Positions 8,888 through 17,204 of a stretch of 64,000 nt of DNA are shown piece after piece. Position 1 is the first letter of the stretch; the number at the start of each line of letters is the position of its first letter. This DNA comes from Chthonomonas sp. UBA1950 (lineage in GTDB: Bacteria; Armatimonadota; Fimbriimonadia; Fimbriimonadales; Fimbriimonadaceae). The position numbers and the translations under genes are program-made. Location of the stretch: contig DDEQ01000047.1 in the NCBI GenBank assembly GCA_002336105.1, positions 22,388 through 86,387 on the forward strand. The letters run 5' to 3'. The notes beneath the pieces are model-generated. The model worked only from the letters and a program-made list of their open reading frames with translations. It searched no databases and was not told the DNA's origin.

Positions 8888-9035
8888 CCCCTCACCCTAT
8901 CCCTCTCCCCAAAGGGGCGAGGGGACCAGATGGAATCGCCTTTTTCCTTTAAACTGAGATTGAGAGAAGGGAATCAGTCTCTCGCTACCTTTCTTCTGGA
9001 CCCTCGCCCCTTTGGGGAGAGGGCAGGGTGAGGGG
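8888..9035. repeat. REP-like inverted repeat pair
   Basis: Left copy 8888-8924 and right copy 9001-9035 are inverted versions of the same element: CCCCTCACCCT, then AT or G, then CCCTCTCCCC, AAAGGGG, CGAGGG. They differ only at the AT/G position over about 35 nt. Each copy has its own short CCCC-AAA-GGGG hairpin. Paired inverted GC-rich palindromes between genes are the usual arrangement of REP/BIME elements. No RAYT transposase is in the window. Confidence 0.7.
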
Positions 9036-9127
9036 TGTTTCACGGATGTTCAGAGGAATCAATTTTGAGAAAACCCGGAAAAAGCAGGTAACGATTCTTC
9101 AAGTGATCCCCAAAGACAAAGCCACAC

Positions 9128-9162
9128 AAAAAGCCCCCCTCTCCAGTTGAGGAGAGGGGGGC
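9128..9162 (-). terminator. Terminator of the mannosidase gene
   Basis: A perfect 12-bp GC-rich stem (9133-9144 with 9151-9162) around a 6-nt loop is followed on the minus strand by five T (9132-9128). It lies 10 nt beyond the mannosidase stop. Confidence 0.9.
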
Positions 9163-9172
9163 AAAGGAGGCG

Positions 9173-12100
9173 CTAGACCAACAGTTTGATCGTGATGATC
9201 TCGAACGGTTTGTAGTCCACCGTCACTCGACCATCGACGACTTCGAGTTCGCCGATGCTGTTCTCGTCGAGGTCGCAAAGGACGGCGCCTCTTAGGGCGC
9301 GTGCGCAGGTCAGTTCGGTTCGTCCACGAGCGTTGTGGCACTCGTATAGTCGAACGATGATGTCGTTGCTGTCTTCGGCCTTCTTCACCGACTCAATAAC
9401 TACGTTTCGATCTTCGCAACCGACGAGGACCGGAAGAACGCCGTCGTCACCCACCGACGACTCGAGCAGAGCGTGTCGGACAGGTGCGTTGAGCGCGTAG
9501 GCGGCTTGAACGATTCCTGCATAGTTGTACGGACCGAAGTGCGGAACCACCGTATAGGTGAACCGATGAACGCCCATATCCGCTACTGGATCTGGAGCCT
9601 TCGGCGAGCGGAGCAAGGTAATTCGCATCACGTTTCCGTGAATGTCATGACCGTACTTGCTCTCGTTGATGAGGGCAACGCCTTGATCGGCTTCGCTCAG
9701 GTCAACCCACTTTTGAGCGCAAACTTCGAACTTAGCCATGTCCCAACTGGTGTTCATGTGGGTCGGGCGCTCGACGTTTCCGAACTGAATTTCGTAGGTT
9801 GCGCGCGGTGAGTTGACGGCGACCGGGAAGGCCACCTTCAGCATCTTGTCGTCTTCTCGCCAGTCGATTTCGGTGTCGAAGCGGATGCCCGGCGTTGGGC
9901 CGAGGCTGATTCGCTGCTTGATCGTCGACTTGCCAAATCGCTTGACTACCTCGACGGCGACGCGGACCGGGCCTTTCTCGACGATTTCAAAGCTCTCGCT
10001 CTTGACGAGGTCAACACTGGTTTCGTAGCTGAACACGTCCACGTCCCATGCCGACCAGAAGTTTGGCTTGTCGTCGAACAACTGGAACATGTTGCCGAGC
10101 TTTCCTGCTTCCAGGAATTCGGTTCCATCTTCGAGGCTCTGAATCGACGTGATGTTGCCGTTGCCGTCGAACTTGACGACAATCTCGTCGCTCTCGATGC
10201 GTCGGTTGCTGATCTTAAGTCGGCGCTTGGTAGAAGGAGTGCCTTCGGTCAGGTCGCCAACCACGACGCTACCGAGCGAGGCGGTTGGGCTGGCGAAGAT
10301 GAGCTTTCGCTCGCCGAATTCTTCGATCAGCTGCAACGCAACGGTCTCTTCGGCGGTCACCAACACGGTCGGAACGATCTCTTCTGACCAAGGAATGCTG
10401 CCTTGCGACACCATCTCTGAGTTGTGGAAGAGCGCGACCGGTCGCGACATCTTGCTGGTGTCAATCGCGCTACCAATCTTCTTCAGGCTGGAAGTGATGA
10501 TGGATTCACCGATCTTGAAGACCTCTGCATAGTCCACCTTCGAGTCCTCATAGACCTCGGTGACCGAAGATCCAGGGATGATGTCGTGGAACTGGTTCAG
10601 AAGAACGAGCTTCCAAGCCTTCTCAAGATCTTCAGCCGGGTACGCGGCAGGGAAGTCCGGCGAGAAGCAGGAGAGTAACTCGGCGTCGCGAAGTAGGAAT
10701 TCGCTACGTCGGTTCCCGGCCTTGTTTGCCGCTTGTGAGGTGTACGTGCCTCGGTGAAGCTCAAGATACAGTTCACCGGTCCAGGTGAGCAGGTCTCGGC
10801 TCTTGGCCTTCGCTTCCTTGAAGAAGTCGATGGCTTTCTTGCCGCTGGCAACCTCGGGGTAGTTCGGCGCCATTCGGCCACGTCGAAGCAACTCTAGGTG
10901 TCGCTCGGTTGGGCCGCCGCCACCGTCGCCAAATCCGAACACGTACAGTGACTGATCGGCACGGGCGTGATCCTTGTAGTTCTTAACCGAGTAGACAACT
11001 TCCTTTGGCTCGGCACTGGCGTTGTAGGTGTCGGCTGGCGGGAAGTGGCTCCAGATCTTGGTGCCGTCGATGCCTTGCCACCAGAAAGTGTGGTGAGGGA
11101 ACTTGTTGAACTGGTTCCAAGAGATCTTTTGCGTCAGGAAGTATTTGATGTTGAACTTTGCCAAGATCTGCGGGAGAGCGGCTGAATAGCCGAAAACGTC
11201 CGGCAGCCACATGTCTTGGGTTTCGTAGTTGAAGTGCTTCTTGAAGTATCGTCGACCGTACAGGAACTGGCGAATCATCGACTCGGGGCCGGTGAGGTTA
11301 CAGTCTGCCTCGACCCACATCGAACCGACGGGTTCCCATTGACCGCGCGCAACGGCATCCTTTACTCGCTGGAAAAGTGCTGGATATTCCTTTTCAAGCC
11401 ACTCGTATTGGCTTGCCTGCGAATGAACGAATACATACTCTGGGTATCTCTCAAGAAAGCCCAACTGGGTCGAAGTGGTGTGAGCCATCTTCTTGTGGGT
11501 GATGTGGAGCGGCCAAAGCCAAGCCGTGTCCAGGTGAGCGTGACCAACTGGATAGATGGTGTGCTTATACTCGCCATTAAGAGTTCCCAAAGCATCTTTG
11601 ATAATTCTTCGATACTTGGCGATTTGGTCAATTCCGTCTGCAGCAAACTGATTAACTACATCGTTAAGTGCTCGCAGAATTGTTAAGTAAGCTGGATCAT
11701 TTTGATCGATAGTCTCAAGCAAACCAAGGCAGAACTCGAAGTCATAAACGAGGTCTTTGACTGCTGGATAAACGATAGCAATCTGAGCGTGTTCAACCTT
11801 TTCGGTGTAGCGAGATCGCGGTTTCTCTCGGCCGTGGCAGGTGGTTTCTTTGTTTCGGGTGTAGCTTTGAATATAGTATTCAACGTACTCGCCACCCTGA
11901 GCGACAGTATGTGTTTGGGCCACAGTGCCGCCTTCAAACCATCCATAGTCGCTATGCTGGATGTCAACGCCGCACCAGGGCGAGTTGTCCTTCCAAACGG
12001 TGCGCTCTCCGCCAAGGGCTGGAACGATGGCAACGTGATGGCCGCCGAAGTTCTCCGGCAATTGTCCTGAAATTTTGAACCAGAAGGTTGTGTATGCAGG

Positions 12101-12283
12101 GCCATATTCATAGCCGCTGGTGACTTCCTTCCAGGGGCCTTTCATTGCCTCGTTTTGGTCGTTGCAGGGGGTTTCGTTGATCTCGATCTTGAGGTCAGCC
12201 CGCTCACCATAGATAAGCGGCCGAAGGTCCATGCGTAGGAACGTTACAATTCGATTGCGGGTCAGGTCGGTGTGCTTGAGCAT
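9173..12283 (-). CDS. Alpha-mannosidase, glycoside hydrolase family 38
   Basis: 1036 aa GH38 enzyme that removes alpha-linked mannose. Domains in order: N-terminal beta-rich region (1-235), the GH38 catalytic barrel starting at TIYPVGHAHLDTAWLWPLH with zinc ligands H250 and D252, the nucleophile region MWLPDVFGYSAALPQIL (D362), a middle helical domain (FHDIIPGSSVTEVYEDS) and C-terminal beta-sandwich domains. No signal peptide is visible, so it is probably cytoplasmic. The ATG at 12283 is preceded by GAGG. It is followed by a strong terminator and preceded by a 240-bp gap, so it is probably its own transcript, in a region rich in carbohydrate and surface genes. Confidence 0.93.
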   Translation of the reverse strand: MLKHTDLTRNRIVTFLRMDLRPLIYGERADLKIEINETPCNDQNEAMKGPWKEVTSGYEYGPAYTTFWFKISGQLPENFGGHHVAIVPALGGERTVWKDNSPWCGVDIQHSDYGWFEGGTVAQTHTVAQGGEYVEYYIQSYTRNKETTCHGREKPRSRYTEKVEHAQIAIVYPAVKDLVYDFEFCLGLLETIDQNDPAYLTILRALNDVVNQFAADGIDQIAKYRRIIKDALGTLNGEYKHTIYPVGHAHLDTAWLWPLHITHKKMAHTTSTQLGFLERYPEYVFVHSQASQYEWLEKEYPALFQRVKDAVARGQWEPVGSMWVEADCNLTGPESMIRQFLYGRRYFKKHFNYETQDMWLPDVFGYSAALPQILAKFNIKYFLTQKISWNQFNKFPHHTFWWQGIDGTKIWSHFPPADTYNASAEPKEVVYSVKNYKDHARADQSLYVFGFGDGGGGPTERHLELLRRGRMAPNYPEVASGKKAIDFFKEAKAKSRDLLTWTGELYLELHRGTYTSQAANKAGNRRSEFLLRDAELLSCFSPDFPAAYPAEDLEKAWKLVLLNQFHDIIPGSSVTEVYEDSKVDYAEVFKIGESIITSSLKKIGSAIDTSKMSRPVALFHNSEMVSQGSIPWSEEIVPTVLVTAEETVALQLIEEFGERKLIFASPTASLGSVVVGDLTEGTPSTKRRLKISNRRIESDEIVVKFDGNGNITSIQSLEDGTEFLEAGKLGNMFQLFDDKPNFWSAWDVDVFSYETSVDLVKSESFEIVEKGPVRVAVEVVKRFGKSTIKQRISLGPTPGIRFDTEIDWREDDKMLKVAFPVAVNSPRATYEIQFGNVERPTHMNTSWDMAKFEVCAQKWVDLSEADQGVALINESKYGHDIHGNVMRITLLRSPKAPDPVADMGVHRFTYTVVPHFGPYNYAGIVQAAYALNAPVRHALLESSVGDDGVLPVLVGCEDRNVVIESVKKAEDSNDIIVRLYECHNARGRTELTCARALRGAVLCDLDENSIGELEVVDGRVTVDYKPFEIITIKLLV

Positions 12284-12471
12284 GAATGCCTCGATGCAGA
12301 GTGCAGTTTACTCACCAAGCACCCCGGTATTCCTTTCGTAAACGGGATATCTTTGACTGTCTGGACTCAGTTCGCGAACTTTGACAAGAACAGCCAGATT
12401 AGGTTCAGATTTGAGCTCTGGTTACGTATACCAGTTGTTCTTTTTTCGAGGAAGTTCGATTTCATATAAGG

Positions 12472-12518
12472 TGCCAGGGCTCTGCATTTGGGGGAATCAG
12501 GGATGCTCGGCCCTGGCA
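12472..12518 (-). terminator. Hairpin after PEP-CTERM gene 1, possible terminator
   Basis: A perfect 9-bp stem (12472-12480 with 12510-12518, TGCCAGGGC/GCCCTGGCA) spans a 29-nt loop, 7 nt after the PEP-CTERM stop. No proper T-run follows on the minus strand, so termination here is only plausible. Confidence 0.4.
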
Positions 12519-12524
12519 GTCTAT

Positions 12525-13265
12525 TTACGCTGCCTTCTTCTTTTTCCTCAGAAGTCCAAGGGCCGGGAAACCGAGCGCTAGAATGGAGGCTGGCTCGGGA
12601 ACCGCTTGCGTGACCTGGTATCGACCGTTGCAGAATCTATAGAGCATGTAGTGACCAGGATCAGTCAAGTTGGAGAGTCGTGAACGCTCAATGACACCGT
12701 CTGGGTTTCCATAGGAGCCAGCCGAATAATCGCCTAGGTGGATTCCTGTGGTCACCGAGTTATCGTTCTGAGCAATCGGCGCATTTTCGTAACCGAAAAT
12801 GATGTCTCCTGCAAGGAAGTTCTGACCGGCAATGGTGGTGTTATTCCCGACTAAAATTGCCTGAAATGTCTGACGAGCGGATGAATCACCGAAGTGGGTG
12901 ACATCCCACGTCACGCCGTAATAGTTCGAGGTTGATGTTTCGACGATCTTCGACGTCGAGCCTTGAACGATGAACAAATCATCCCACATAGGAGCGATCA
13001 TGTTCCCTGGGGTGTTGTTTATTCCGTAGTTAGAGTACGTAGTATCGCCATAGTCGGTTATATTTCCATTCGTGGAAATATAGGCAGTGGAGAAAGAACC
13101 TCCGAAATAAGGGAAGCTGAACTGCATATCTCGGGCGATGAACTCGTCATCATGCCCGTTGAAAGAGTTGAAAACAATCTCACCCTGATTAGGGTCGAGA
13201 AGTAGTCCGGCGGAAGCTTGTTGAGCTGCGACTAACGCAATTGCAATAAAAGCAAGTTGTTTCAT
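12525..13265 (-). CDS. PEP-CTERM surface protein with nidogen-like domain
   Basis: 246 aa secreted protein. A signal peptide (MKQLAFIAIALVAAQQASAG) is followed by a beta-rich domain in which YISTNGNI, IAPMWDDL, VTWDVTHFG, RQTFQAIL and IIFGYENAPIA resemble the order of motifs in NIDO (nidogen-like) domains. The C-terminus is a textbook PEP-CTERM sorting tail: VPEPAS, a hydrophobic stretch, then RKKKKAA. Such tails are processed by exosortase and anchor proteins in the envelope or matrix; no exosortase gene is in the window. It is a paralogue of the next PEP-CTERM gene, but has its own distinctive upstream region with twin palindromes. Confidence 0.88.
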   Translation of the reverse strand: MKQLAFIAIALVAAQQASAGLLLDPNQGEIVFNSFNGHDDEFIARDMQFSFPYFGGSFSTAYISTNGNITDYGDTTYSNYGINNTPGNMIAPMWDDLFIVQGSTSKIVETSTSNYYGVTWDVTHFGDSSARQTFQAILVGNNTTIAGQNFLAGDIIFGYENAPIAQNDNSVTTGIHLGDYSAGSYGNPDGVIERSRLSNLTDPGHYMLYRFCNGRYQVTQAVPEPASILALGFPALGLLRKKKKAA

Positions 13266-13363
13266 GTTTTCCTGTTGCTTCGATAAGGTTCAAATTACAG
13301 ATCCGAAATCAAGGAAGCGAAGCAGACTATCCTTGATACTGAAAGTGATTCGGGAAACTAGAG

Positions 13364-13380
13364 TTCCAATCAAATTGCCA
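13364..13380 (-). promoter_or_regulatory. Near-consensus sigma-54 (-24/-12) element
   Basis: On the minus strand 13380-13364 reads TGGCAATTTGATTGGAA. Against the sigma-54 consensus TGGCAC-N5-TTGCA this keeps TGGCA at -24 and TTG.A at -12 with correct spacing, but has G for the normally invariant C at -12. It lies about 100 bp upstream of the ATG and 43-93 bp downstream of the twin palindromes, as expected for an enhancer-dependent promoter. The mismatch makes this tentative. Confidence 0.35.
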
Positions 13381-13422
13381 CTTTCGAAATAGGTATACGC
13401 TATTACGTATTTATATGTTCAC

Positions 13423-13473
13423 TGTAAAGATATACTTTACAATTTAAGACTATTTGTAAAGTGTATCTTTACA
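13423..13473. promoter_or_regulatory. Twin 19-bp palindromes, candidate activator or repressor sites
   Basis: 13423-13441 is TGTAAAG-ATATA-CTTTACA and 13455-13473 is TGTAAAG-TGTAT-CTTTACA. Both have perfect 7-bp arms with identical half-sites and 5-bp spacers. Their centres are 32 bp apart, three helical turns, so a dimeric protein would bind both on the same DNA face. They lie 158-208 bp upstream of the PEP-CTERM start. No similar site is seen before the paralogue at 14313. Confidence 0.75.
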
Positions 13474-13515
13474 AATGAATACAAATCTTCTCAGATCCTT
13501 TCAGTAAAAAACACA

Positions 13516-13553
13516 AAAAGAGCCTTGACCTACGGCTAGGTCGAGGCTCTTTT
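13516..13553 (-). terminator. Terminator of PEP-CTERM gene 2
   Basis: Arms 13516-13531 and 13538-13553 pair over 16 positions with one T-G wobble around a 6-nt loop. On the minus strand the right arm ends in a U-rich tail. The hairpin starts 22 nt after the PEP-CTERM stop at 13576. Confidence 0.85.
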
Positions 13554-13575
13554 CAAGTTGAAGGGCAGAATTTGC

Positions 13576-14313
13576 TTACTTGCGTTTTCTTCGGAAAGCA
13601 AGAGCAAGCATTGGGAAACCGAGCGCTAGGAAGGCTGAAGGTTCTGGCACGACGCCAGCCCGATAGGTATGCCCATCTTGGTTGTAGACAATGTAATCGC
13701 CAAGATTGTCAGAGATCAGGCTCGGGTTGCTTGTGCTGATGATGCCGGAAGCCGAACCTGGCACTGGTGTTGGGTCAGTTCCAAAGCTTGTCCCAACTGT
13801 AGCACTCGTGTCAGAAGCATTTGGAGTTAGCATTCCGTAAGCGAATACAACATCTCCTGCGGAATACGTCACGCCTTTGAGTGTCGTACTCGCTCCGAAG
13901 AGAACCGCTTGGAATGTCTGACGAGCCAGAGCGTTTCCATAGTGGGCAACATCCCAAGTTACTGCATAGTAATCGGCGGTCTTTGTTTCAACGATGCTTT
14001 CGCCTGAACCCTTAAAGATATAGTGGTCATCCCATAGGGGGGCGATAAACGTTCCTGTTGTTCTGCTGAGAGCTTCGTTGTAATAGCTCCAGTCGCCGTT
14101 GCTATTTAGGTTTCCGTTGATCGAAACGTTTAGGCCAGTAATATTGCCAGTTGAGGTGGGGAAGTTAAATCCGAAGTTTCGGAAAACAATCTGATCATCG
14201 TGATTTTCCGTTGAGTCGAACAAAACGGTCCCACCGGTAGGATCAATCAGGAGGTCCGCACTTGCGGAACTAACTGCAGCGACTGCCAAAAGCGAAATAA
14301 CGAAACCCTTCAT
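13576..14313 (-). CDS. PEP-CTERM surface protein, paralogue 2
   Basis: 245 aa from the ATG at 14313, where GAGGG lies 9 nt upstream; an in-frame ATG at 14322 abuts that site and is less likely. A signal peptide (MKGFVISLLAVAAVSSASA) is followed by LLIDPTGGTVLFDSTENHDDQIVFRNFGFNFP, matching LLLDPNQGEIVFNSFNGHDDEFIARDMQFSFP in the neighbour. IAPLWDDH, VTWDVAHYG and RQTFQAVLFG repeat the nidogen-like pattern. The tail VPEPSAFLALGFPMLALAFRRKRK is a PEP-CTERM sorting signal. It is a diverged tandem duplicate of the gene at 12525-13265. It follows the beta-helix gene on the same strand after 141 bp. Confidence 0.88.
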   Translation of the reverse strand: MKGFVISLLAVAAVSSASADLLIDPTGGTVLFDSTENHDDQIVFRNFGFNFPTSTGNITGLNVSINGNLNSNGDWSYYNEALSRTTGTFIAPLWDDHYIFKGSGESIVETKTADYYAVTWDVAHYGNALARQTFQAVLFGASTTLKGVTYSAGDVVFAYGMLTPNASDTSATVGTSFGTDPTPVPGSASGIISTSNPSLISDNLGDYIVYNQDGHTYRAGVVPEPSAFLALGFPMLALAFRRKRK

Positions 14314-14454
14314 GCTATGCATCCCTCGAACACTGAAATGAATCTTTCGAAAAACGGTTCAGGATGTATTCTGGAATCGATCAACGAAAACCCTTCAGAA
14401 AGAACTCTAAGAATAGACGTAAAAAACCTAACATCTGTTCTGTATATTCAGCAA

Positions 14455-16311
14455 TTACCTCCTAATTTTGCGGGGGCCAACCTCGGACAAGTCGATAGGG
14501 CGAAACCCGATTTTCTTGGCGGGCGACTCACTCCGTAATTTGAAGTCACCATGTTTGGGGTCAATGAACAATGGATCGGCGATTAAGTTGTTCGCAATCG
14601 GCGGTTGGACACCGTCTTGCTTCCAAAAAAGGTTGTTGAAAAGCTTGAAACCGTCACCTTCCCAATTTCCACCTAGAGCCGGCGCGGAGCCATTCCAGTA
14701 GATGATGTTTCGCTCAAGCGTAAAGCTCAGGTGATCTTCTTTTCGAGTGCGAATGAGTTGTCCGCCCGTTTGTGAGAAGGCGAAAATGTTATTTCGAACG
14801 ATGTTTTCTTTGCCATAGTGTTGGTGGAGTAACCCGGTCTTGCAGTTGGTGACCACGTTGTTCTCCGCCAAGATTCCAGTGCTGCCTTCGTCAAAGTAAA
14901 TTCCCCATCCTCCGTAACCTCTCGCCTGAATGTCATCGATACGGTTGCCTCTTAGAACTGTGCCAGGAGAAACTCCGAGCGTGTAGATCCCGCCCATGTC
15001 GCTGAGAACACCCTTCCCGAGATGTTGAATGACGTTTCCCTCGATCAGGTTATCAATTGCATCTGATGGGCCATACCCCCATGTCCAGCCAACAGAGATT
15101 CCCGTGTAGTAGAGGTTTTCTATAAGGTTGTGAACGATGCGGTTGTGACCACTGTTGCCAATCCAGATTCCTACCGCTGGTGCGAAAACGATGCCACCGT
15201 TGCGGATAGTACAGTCGCTGATCGTTGTCCAAGAGGTTCCGTGCCCGACTTTGACTCCGCCTCCACCAACGTCTTCAATCTTGCAATGATCGATATCGGT
15301 TCCTTCGGATGTGCTAGTCACTTCAACACCGTAGGTGCCTAGCTCGCGGAACTGACACTGTTGAAGGGCAACAGCTCTACTATCGACGATCTGAACAGCT
15401 CCTGGCACGCCGACGGCAGCTTGTGCATCGCCAGACTGGTTGGGGCCGTAGTTCCATTCATTGTGCATAAAGGTGATGCCCCTCAACGTGACCTTGCTCG
15501 CGCCTTTGATGCGTAAAAGCACGTCGAGCTGCGGAACAACAATCTTGAAAGCAGAGTCTCCCGCTCGAACCGTCATCTGCTGAAGTTGGCTGTTCGTGTA
15601 CCAAGAGCCAGGTTCGTCAAGAGCTTCAGGAACGTTTTCCAGAATATAAGGCGCGGCTTGGCCGGTGTAATCGTCGGAAAGTCTGAAAACACTCTTTTTG
15701 CCAAACTCAACCAATCCGAGCGAAGGGCTAATTGCTTTGATCGGCAGAATCGAAGTGACCCAGTAGTGATGAGCGATTAGGTCTACATCTCGGAGATTAT
15801 CCCACTGTTTGATGTCGCCGGTTCTGTAATAGGCACGATCCTGACCTTCGTTCCAAGGTCCTGTTAAAGCGGAGCCTTCGAGTTTGGTGAGATTGTAAAA
15901 GCCAGACTTCGGAAGGTGGGTTCTTGGTAAACGTCGATCTGGCTCTTCGGTAAAGACTTGTCTGAAAGGCTTTAGGTTCTTGATGGAATAGCGATGGATG
16001 GGAACCGTGCTTAGCTCGGTTTGGTCTGGCGCTGGCAAAACAGTTCCACCGGATATAACAGACTCTTTTCCCTTACCAACAAAGGTGACCCCGTTGGCTT
16101 CTGAGCCGAATTCAACGGTTTCAAGTTGTCGTATTCGTCCAGTAATAACGACCTGAACGCCAAGGTTATCCTTTTGCTTGGCAAGCTCTTCCTTGACACG
16201 CCTTAACGTAGCGAAAGGAGCGCGAGCCGAGGTTCCGGTGGCCTTGTCTGAGCCATCTGGAGCGACGAAGTAGGTTCGAGTCGCTCCTAAAACGATGAGT
16301 GCAGCCAGCAT
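14455..16311 (-). CDS. Right-handed parallel beta-helix protein, secreted
   Basis: 618 aa from the ATG at 16311 (a TTG at 16320 is also in frame). A short N-terminal hydrophobic stretch (MLAALIVLGATRT) is followed by YFVAPDGSDKATGTSARAPFATLRRVKEEL, the common opening of pectate-lyase-like beta-helix proteins. Repeating coils follow, for example DHCKIEDVGGGGVKVG, ISDCTIRNGG, RIVHNLIENLYYTGISVG and LRGNRIDDIQARGYGGWGIYFDEGSTGILAENNVV. The fold suits binding or cleaving polysaccharide. No specific catalytic family can be assigned. It begins 12-21 nt after the response regulator stop, so the two may be co-transcribed. No ribosome-binding site is obvious. Confidence 0.8.
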   Translation of the reverse strand: MLAALIVLGATRTYFVAPDGSDKATGTSARAPFATLRRVKEELAKQKDNLGVQVVITGRIRQLETVEFGSEANGVTFVGKGKESVISGGTVLPAPDQTELSTVPIHRYSIKNLKPFRQVFTEEPDRRLPRTHLPKSGFYNLTKLEGSALTGPWNEGQDRAYYRTGDIKQWDNLRDVDLIAHHYWVTSILPIKAISPSLGLVEFGKKSVFRLSDDYTGQAAPYILENVPEALDEPGSWYTNSQLQQMTVRAGDSAFKIVVPQLDVLLRIKGASKVTLRGITFMHNEWNYGPNQSGDAQAAVGVPGAVQIVDSRAVALQQCQFRELGTYGVEVTSTSEGTDIDHCKIEDVGGGGVKVGHGTSWTTISDCTIRNGGIVFAPAVGIWIGNSGHNRIVHNLIENLYYTGISVGWTWGYGPSDAIDNLIEGNVIQHLGKGVLSDMGGIYTLGVSPGTVLRGNRIDDIQARGYGGWGIYFDEGSTGILAENNVVTNCKTGLLHQHYGKENIVRNNIFAFSQTGGQLIRTRKEDHLSFTLERNIIYWNGSAPALGGNWEGDGFKLFNNLFWKQDGVQPPIANNLIADPLFIDPKHGDFKLRSESPAKKIGFRPIDLSEVGPRKIRR

Positions 16312-16332
16312 TTGCCGCAAGTATAGGCCGGT

Positions 16333-17052
16333 TTAGCCAACAAACTTGTATCCAATCCCGCGAACAGTGATAATTCGTACCGGATTTTGCGCATCATCCT
16401 CAATTCTTGTTCGCAACCATCGAATATGCACATCCACAGTTCGGACGGTTACGAATGCGTCTCTTCCCCAAACACGGTCGAGAAGGGTCTCTCTTGGAAA
16501 TACCTGACCAACGTTTCGGGCTAAGAAATAGAGGAGTGCGAACTCTTTTGGCGAAAAGCTCTCGATCTGACCGTTGAGCCAAACTTCATGACTTCGTGGA
16601 TCAATCTTGAGGTTTCCTCGCTCGATGACTTCTTTAACTGGCTCACCAGTGGCTCGCCGAAGGATCGCCTTCACCCTTGCAACTAACTCCGAGAGATTGA
16701 AAGGCTTGACGACATAATCGTCGGCCCCAAGCTCAAGACCTTTTACGCGGTCGCTTTCATCGGCACGTGCACTAACAAAGATGATTGGCGTTGATGAATC
16801 GCGTCGAACCGCCCGGCAGAAGTCAAACCCGGATCGTTGCGGAAGCATGATATCCAGAATAATGAGGTCTGGTTTCACCCTTCGAAAAAGGCGCATACCC
16901 TCCTCGGCTGAATCAGCAGCAAATGTTGAAAATCCTTCTTTTCGAAACTTTGCCTCGACCGTCTCAACAATCGTGGGTTCGTCATCGATAATGAGGACCT
17001 TCATAGAACCGCTTTTTGCCTCCGATGTCGTCTGTAGTTGCTCAACTGCCAT
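16333..17052 (-). CDS. OmpR/PhoB-family response regulator, orphan
   Basis: 239 aa. The receiver domain (from about residue 17, MKVLIIDDEPTIVETVEAKF) has the acidic pair DDE, phosphoacceptor Asp in LIILDIMLPQRSGFDF, the conserved Thr/Ser region (PIIFVSA) and Lys in DDYVVKPF. A winged-helix OmpR domain follows (SFSPKEFALLYFLARNVGQVFPRETLLDRVWG, RTVDVHIRWLRTRIE, RGIGYKFV). No histidine kinase gene adjoins it, so its partner is elsewhere. An alternative start at 17004 removes a 16-residue N-terminal extension (MAVEQLQTTSEAKSGS); a GGAGG lies 14 nt upstream of that ATG. It directly precedes the beta-helix gene. Confidence 0.93.
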   Translation of the reverse strand: MAVEQLQTTSEAKSGSMKVLIIDDEPTIVETVEAKFRKEGFSTFAADSAEEGMRLFRRVKPDLIILDIMLPQRSGFDFCRAVRRDSSTPIIFVSARADESDRVKGLELGADDYVVKPFNLSELVARVKAILRRATGEPVKEVIERGNLKIDPRSHEVWLNGQIESFSPKEFALLYFLARNVGQVFPRETLLDRVWGRDAFVTVRTVDVHIRWLRTRIEDDAQNPVRIITVRGIGYKFVG

Positions 17053-17204
17053 TGTAGGACCCGCATCGAGGTGTTCCTTGCGATGAGACCGAGAGCCTTC
17101 ATGCGAATATTCCTCGTTGCATTGCCATTGTCACCTATCGTTGTTAAGGCATTGTCAAAGCTGAGCAGAACTTTGATTTCCTAGAAGATAGTACAGCCAG
17201 TCTT

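Larger units (their letters stand above)
8873..9172. other. Intergenic stretch with REP-like pair and terminator
   Basis: No gene is seen. It separates the plus-strand uvrC group from the 3' end of the minus-strand mannosidase. It contains an inverted pair of 35-37-nt GC-rich repeats and a strong minus-strand terminator, listed separately. The 76 nt between the two repeats has no recognised content. Confidence 0.8.
13266..13515. other. Regulatory intergenic region upstream of PEP-CTERM gene 1
   Basis: About 250 bp without a gene, between the terminator of one PEP-CTERM gene and the start of its paralogue. It carries two 19-bp palindromes and a near-sigma-54 element, annotated separately. The rest is A/T-rich and shows nothing else I recognise. 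Confidence 0.75.
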
